NCBI RefSeq assembly: GCF_001425175.1
Contig: NZ_LMDV01000001.1
Coordinates: forward strand, 1-64,000
Reading direction: 5' to 3'
From: Nocardioides sp. Root1257
Lineage (GTDB): Bacteria > Actinomycetota > Actinomycetes > Propionibacteriales > Nocardioidaceae
DNA: 64,000 nucleotides
Part shown: piece by piece, positions 60,487 through 64,000 of the stretch
Layout: the number at the start of each line of letters is the position of its first letter
How positions within the stretch are numbered: position 1 is the first letter of the stretch
Program-made: the position numbers and the translations under genes
Notes under the pieces: model-generated
Seen by the model: the letters and a program-made list of their open reading frames with translations, nothing else
Database searches by the model: none
What the model was told of the DNA's origin: nothing

Positions 60487-60547
60487 AACGCGAGGTGCAT
60501 TAGCGGCGGCATGACACACCCGCCTCGCGCGGCTCAGCCCACCTGCC

Positions 60548-62668
60548 CTAGGAAGCCTGCGGCGGTGGGGCGATCGCTACCCCCGCCGGTGTCTCCACCG
60601 GCGCGGAGTCCAGCTGCGGCAACAGCCGGTCCAGCCAGCCCGGCAGCCACCAGTTCGCGTCGCCGAGGAGCTTCATGGTGGCCGGGACGAGCACCATGCG
60701 TACGACGGTCGCGTCGAGGAAGATCGCCGTGGCGAGTCCGACTCCCATCATCTTCACCACCGGGTCACTGCCCAGGACGAATCCCGAGAAGACCGCCACC
60801 ATGATCAGCGCGGCTGCGGTGATGGTGCGCCCGGTGCCGGCGATCCCGGCGATGACCGCCCGGGTGTTGTCACCGTGTCGGCGGTACTCCTCGCGCACCC
60901 GCGACAGCAGGAAGACCTCGTAGTCCATGGAGAGCCCGAACAAGATCGCGAACATGAACAGCGGGATGAACGACACGATCGGCACCGTCGACTCCACGCC
61001 GATGAGCTCGGCCGACCAGCCCCACTGGAAGACCATGACGAGCACGCCGTACGCCGCACCGACGCTCAGCAGGTTGAGCACGACCGCCTTCAGTGGCACG
61101 AGCACCGAGCGGAACAGCACCGCGAGCAAGAGGAACGACAGCAGCAGCACGGCAACCACAAAGCGCGGCATCCGCTCCTGCACCCGGTCACCGAGGTCGG
61201 CGAAGGTGGCGGTCTGCCCGCCGACGTGGGCGGTCGTTGCAGTGCCGTCGAGCACCGTCGGGAAGACCTCGCTGCGGAGCCTCGCGACGGTCTCCTGGGT
61301 GGCTTCGTCCTGGGGCGAGGTGGTCGGTAGCGCCACGATGGTCGCCACGCCTGCGGCGAGATCGATGGTCGGGTCGTCGACCGAGGCGATGCCTGGGTCG
61401 GCTGCGATCGCCGCCGCCAGGGGAGCCACGACGGATCCGCCCTGGGAGATGTCGACCGCGATGACCAGAGGCCCATTGGCCCCGGGGCCGAACCCGTCGG
61501 CGATCAGGTCGTAGGCCCGGCGTTCGGTCCTCGACTCGGGCTTGGTCCCGTCGTCAGGAGTGCCCAGGTTCAGTGCGAGGACGGGTGCAGCCAGGGCGAT
61601 CATCAGGACCGCTCCTGCGACGAGGTAGGCCGTCGCGTTGCGGGTCACGTGAGCGCCCCACCGGTACCAGCCGGTGCTCGGCCGGTGGGCAGTGCGCCGG
61701 CGTCCGTTGATCCGGTGCCCCGCCAGCCCGAGCAGTGCCGGCAGCAGGGTGACCGAAGCAAGCACCATCACGAGCACCATCACCGAGATCGCGATCCCGC
61801 CCCCGGTCACGAACGGGATCCCCGCGACGAGCAACCCGAGGATCGCCACGACGACCGTGCCGCCGGCGAACAGCACCGCCTGTCCTGCCGTTGCCAGGGC
61901 TCGGCCGACGGCTTCCTCGACCGGCATCCCCTGGGCCAGGTTCTCGCGGTGCCGGGTGACCAGGAAGAGCGCGTAGTCGATACCGACGCCGAGCCCGACC
62001 ATGGCCGCGAGCTGCGGTGCCCAAGCCGGGATGTCGATCAGGTAGGTCACCAGCGTCATCGAGGTGGCGCCGACGACCAGACCGAACAACGCCATCGCGA
62101 TCGGCAGCCCCATGGCGACGAAGGTGCCGAAGGCGATCAGCAGGACGATCATCGCGACGGCGATCCCCGCGACCTCGCCGAGCCCGGCGGGCGCTTCCTC
62201 GAAGGCGAAGTACAGATCGCCTCCCGCCTCCACCGTCAGGGACGAGTCGTCCCGCACGTCAGCCAAGGCACCCTTGAGGTTGTCCAGGTCGGACTTGTCG
62301 AGCTGTCCGACGGCCGGATACTGCACGCGCACGATGGCGATGTCCCCTGCGGGCGCGACGCTGCTCGTCGTACCCAGCACCTTCGGGAGCTCCGCGAGAG
62401 CGGCCTCCGCCGGCGCCAGCTGCGCCGCAGCGTCCTGGCCCTCGAGCACGACCTGGGCGGTGACCCCGCCCGGGTCGGCCTGGGTCTCGGCGAGCAGCTG
62501 CGCAGCTTGGTAGGAGTCGAGGCCGGGTGCCTCGAAGCTCTCCTCGAGCTGACGCCCGAAGGCAGCGGACGAGGCGATGACGACGAGCGAGAGGACTACC
62601 CAGGCGCCGATGAAGGTCCAGGGCCGGGTGGCAGCAGACCGGCCGAGCCGGTAGAGGAGATTCGACAT
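60548..62668 (-). CDS. MMPL family (RND-like) membrane transporter
   Basis: The 706-residue protein has the MMPL/HAE2 layout: one helix, a porter-like extracytoplasmic domain (about 40-170), five helices, a second extracytoplasmic domain (about 380-500) and five helices. Conserved segments are MVGLGVGIDYALFLVTRHREN and LFGLSMDYEVFLLSRVREEY. It is a proton-driven lipid or drug exporter. ATG at 62668 follows GGAGG; an open frame continues upstream only as the shadow of the histidine kinase gene. It is divergent from a two-component system. Confidence 0.9.
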   Translation of the reverse strand: MSNLLYRLGRSAATRPWTFIGAWVVLSLVVIASSAAFGRQLEESFEAPGLDSYQAAQLLAETQADPGGVTAQVVLEGQDAAAQLAPAEAALAELPKVLGTTSSVAPAGDIAIVRVQYPAVGQLDKSDLDNLKGALADVRDDSSLTVEAGGDLYFAFEEAPAGLGEVAGIAVAMIVLLIAFGTFVAMGLPIAMALFGLVVGATSMTLVTYLIDIPAWAPQLAAMVGLGVGIDYALFLVTRHRENLAQGMPVEEAVGRALATAGQAVLFAGGTVVVAILGLLVAGIPFVTGGGIAISVMVLVMVLASVTLLPALLGLAGHRINGRRRTAHRPSTGWYRWGAHVTRNATAYLVAGAVLMIALAAPVLALNLGTPDDGTKPESRTERRAYDLIADGFGPGANGPLVIAVDISQGGSVVAPLAAAIAADPGIASVDDPTIDLAAGVATIVALPTTSPQDEATQETVARLRSEVFPTVLDGTATTAHVGGQTATFADLGDRVQERMPRFVVAVLLLSFLLLAVLFRSVLVPLKAVVLNLLSVGAAYGVLVMVFQWGWSAELIGVESTVPIVSFIPLFMFAILFGLSMDYEVFLLSRVREEYRRHGDNTRAVIAGIAGTGRTITAAALIMVAVFSGFVLGSDPVVKMMGVGLATAIFLDATVVRMVLVPATMKLLGDANWWLPGWLDRLLPQLDSAPVETPAGVAIAPPPQAS

Positions 62669-62725
62669 GCCTCCACCGTGGCGAGGCGGCGCGCGATCCA
62701 CATCGGGCCCAGGAACGGTCGGCTC

Positions 62726-62743
62726 CTCGTCCGAAAGGACGAG
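62726..62743. promoter_or_regulatory. Inverted repeat in the MMPL / two-component divergent region
   Basis: CTCGTCC and GGACGAG are perfect 7-bp arms around GAAA. The site is in the 132-bp divergent region, 58 bases from each start. It could be the binding site of the NarL-type response regulator that begins at 63928, controlling the MMPL exporter and its own operon. Confidence 0.5.
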
Positions 62744-62800
62744 AAACGACTCGTGCTTGTGCCCCGTACGACGAGCGTCCCCGCTCTCTAGGCTGGCGAG

Positions 62801-63931
62801 GTGCCCACCACCTTCTTCCGCTCGGTCCTTGCCGAGCCCCGTGCCCCGGACCCGCCGGCGCGGGCGTGGTGGGACTGGGCCCTGGTCGGAGGCTTGCTGG
62901 TAGCGGCAGCGGGTGAGGCGATCTTCCGCTCCGACATGTCGTGGCGCCCCTTGGCCGCGGTGGTCGCGCTCCTGGTGATCCCGGCCCTGCTCTGGCGGCG
63001 TACGCATCCGCTGCTGGTGACCGCGATCGGCTTCGGCGGCGCGCTCGTGCTGCAGATCCCGACCTTCGTCACCGACGTCGCCGAGGTCGGGCTCAACTCC
63101 ATGGCCTTCCTCCTGCTGTTGCCCTACAACCTGTACCGCTGGGCTTCCGGCCGCGAGGCGCTGATCGGTACGGCGGTCATCGCGGTGCCGGCCGGCCTGG
63201 GTCTCGCGACCACCGAGAAGCTCGGGGACGCGATCGGTGGCGCCACCGTGCTGGTCGCTTCGTTCGCGCTCGGAGCCGCGATGCGATACCGCGCGGTGGC
63301 GCACCAGCGCGAGGTGCAGCAGGTCCGGGCGCTCGAGCGCGGTGAGCTCGCCCGCGAGCTGCACGACACCGTCGCGCACCACGTGTCGGCCATCGCGATC
63401 CAGGCTCAGGCGGGGCGGGCGGTGGGCGCGGCCGACCCGGCACTGGCGGTCGAGGCGCTCGCTGTCATCGCGGCGGAGGCGTCGCGGACCCTGCACGAGA
63501 TGCGCACGATGGTCCGGGTGCTCCGCGAGGGCGAGGAGGCGGACTACGCGCCGCAACGGGGCATTAGCGATCTGGACGAGCTGACCCGGATGAACCCCGT
63601 CGTTCAGGTGCACCGCGATGGCGACCTCACTGGCCTGCCGCAACCGGTGGAGGTGGCGATCTACCGGATCTGTCAGGAGTCGGTCACCAACGCGCTCAGG
63701 CATTCGCTGAATGCCACGGCCGTCACTGTCGAGGTCATCGGTGACGTGGGCGTCGTACGGTTGCGTGTGCACGACGACGGAGAACCAGTGCGCCCCGCAA
63801 GCACCGTGGGCTACGGCCTGATCGGGATGGCCGAACGAGCCAAGCTGCTCGGCGGCGCCTGTCAGGCCGGGCCGGACCCGGTCGGGGGCTGGACCGTCGA
63901 GGCCACGCTCCTGCGGGAGGTGCCACGGTGA
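62801..63931 (+). CDS. Sensor histidine kinase, NarL/DesK type
   Basis: The 376-residue membrane histidine kinase has about four to five transmembrane helices (25-170). Its HisKA_3 dimerisation helix has the phospho-acceptor in ELARELHDTVAHHVS, and an intact HATPase domain (N-box QESVTNALRHS, G-box VGYGLIGMAERA) follows. Without a large extracytoplasmic loop it probably senses the membrane state or a hydrophobic compound. GTG at 62801 is the start; its stop overlaps the response regulator (GTGA). Confidence 0.9.
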   Translation: MPTTFFRSVLAEPRAPDPPARAWWDWALVGGLLVAAAGEAIFRSDMSWRPLAAVVALLVIPALLWRRTHPLLVTAIGFGGALVLQIPTFVTDVAEVGLNSMAFLLLLPYNLYRWASGREALIGTAVIAVPAGLGLATTEKLGDAIGGATVLVASFALGAAMRYRAVAHQREVQQVRALERGELARELHDTVAHHVSAIAIQAQAGRAVGAADPALAVEALAVIAAEASRTLHEMRTMVRVLREGEEADYAPQRGISDLDELTRMNPVVQVHRDGDLTGLPQPVEVAIYRICQESVTNALRHSLNATAVTVEVIGDVGVVRLRVHDDGEPVRPASTVGYGLIGMAERAKLLGGACQAGPDPVGGWTVEATLLREVPR

Positions 63932-64000
63932 CCATCCGGGTGGTGGTCGCCGACGACCAGCTCCTGGTCCGCACCGGGCTCACCATGATCCTCAACGCGC
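63928..64000 (+). CDS. NarL/FixJ-type response regulator (partial, runs off window)
   Basis: The first 24 codons read TIRVVVADDQLLVRTGLTMI, the receiver-domain start with the DDQ acidic pair typical of NarL-type regulators. GTG at 63928 overlaps the kinase stop. The phospho-acceptor Asp and the LuxR-type DNA-binding domain lie beyond base 64000. Confidence 0.85.
   Translation, partial: MTIRVVVADDQLLVRTGLTMILNA

Noticed and set aside
62669..63772. N-terminal extension of the MMPL transporter frame
   Set aside because: It is the antisense of the histidine kinase. The transporter family starts at MSNLLYRLG with a good ribosome site at 62668.

Overview
The window is very GC-rich, gene-dense DNA with many GTG starts, GTGA/ATGA start-stop overlaps and mycobacterium-like gene forms: a CobI-CobJ fusion, a ChlI/ChlD fusion, an NDMA-dependent alcohol dehydrogenase and a DUF222-HNH protein. 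This points to an actinobacterium, most likely of the Nocardioides/Nocardioidaceae type; the genus is inferred. No rRNA, tRNA, CRISPR array or prophage module was seen.

Layout. 1-300: the 5' end of an IS481-type insertion sequence (truncated by the window edge) and a perfect hairpin. 415-9947: small housekeeping and metabolic genes, including a CtlX-type hydrolase, a secreted copper radical oxidase (GlxA/galactose oxidase type) with a membrane-anchored partner, an odd histidine kinase and an NDMA-type alcohol dehydrogenase. 10021-14298: an iron-regulated locus in which a siderophore reductase is divergent from a two-gene heterodimeric ABC system, with a DtxR/IdeR-like box between them.

14308-38735: a nearly complete aerobic (late cobalt insertion) cobalamin pathway: cobN, cobF, cobQ, cobK, cobD, cobU, cobS, cobT, the cobalt transporter cbtBA, cobC, cobB, cobO, bluB, a chlI/chlD chelatase partner, cobL, cobM, cobIJ, cobH and cobG. 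Four cobalamin riboswitches control the cobN operon, the cbtBA-cobTS operon, the chelatase-bluB-cobOBC operon and the cobGH-IJ operon. A 2H phosphoesterase lies inside the cobN operon. A P-loop kinase and an ECF sigma factor with a membrane partner separate the chelatase operon from cobLM. CobG lacks its C-terminal Fe-S part. CobN, the chelatase and CobIJ each carry palindrome- or repeat-derived peptide insertions.

38814-54722: a Kup potassium transporter, then an accessory region built around sulfate-ester chemistry. A four-gene operon (SRPBCC, sulfatase fused to a DJ-1 domain, SCO6745-like protein, haloalkane-dehalogenase-like hydrolase) is divergent from a split arylsulfatase. Further on lie small membrane proteins, an XRE-cupin regulator with a perfect operator, DedA, two metallo-beta-lactamase-fold enzymes (one alkylsulfatase-like) and a TetR regulator. 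Similar inverted repeats sit in the sulfatase and tetR promoter regions, suggesting one regulon.

54710-64000: a membrane/pseudokinase/flippase-like protein with a holin-phosphodiesterase, a DUF222-HNH protein with a near-consensus leaderless promoter, and an MMPL exporter divergent from a NarL-type two-component system that runs off the window end.
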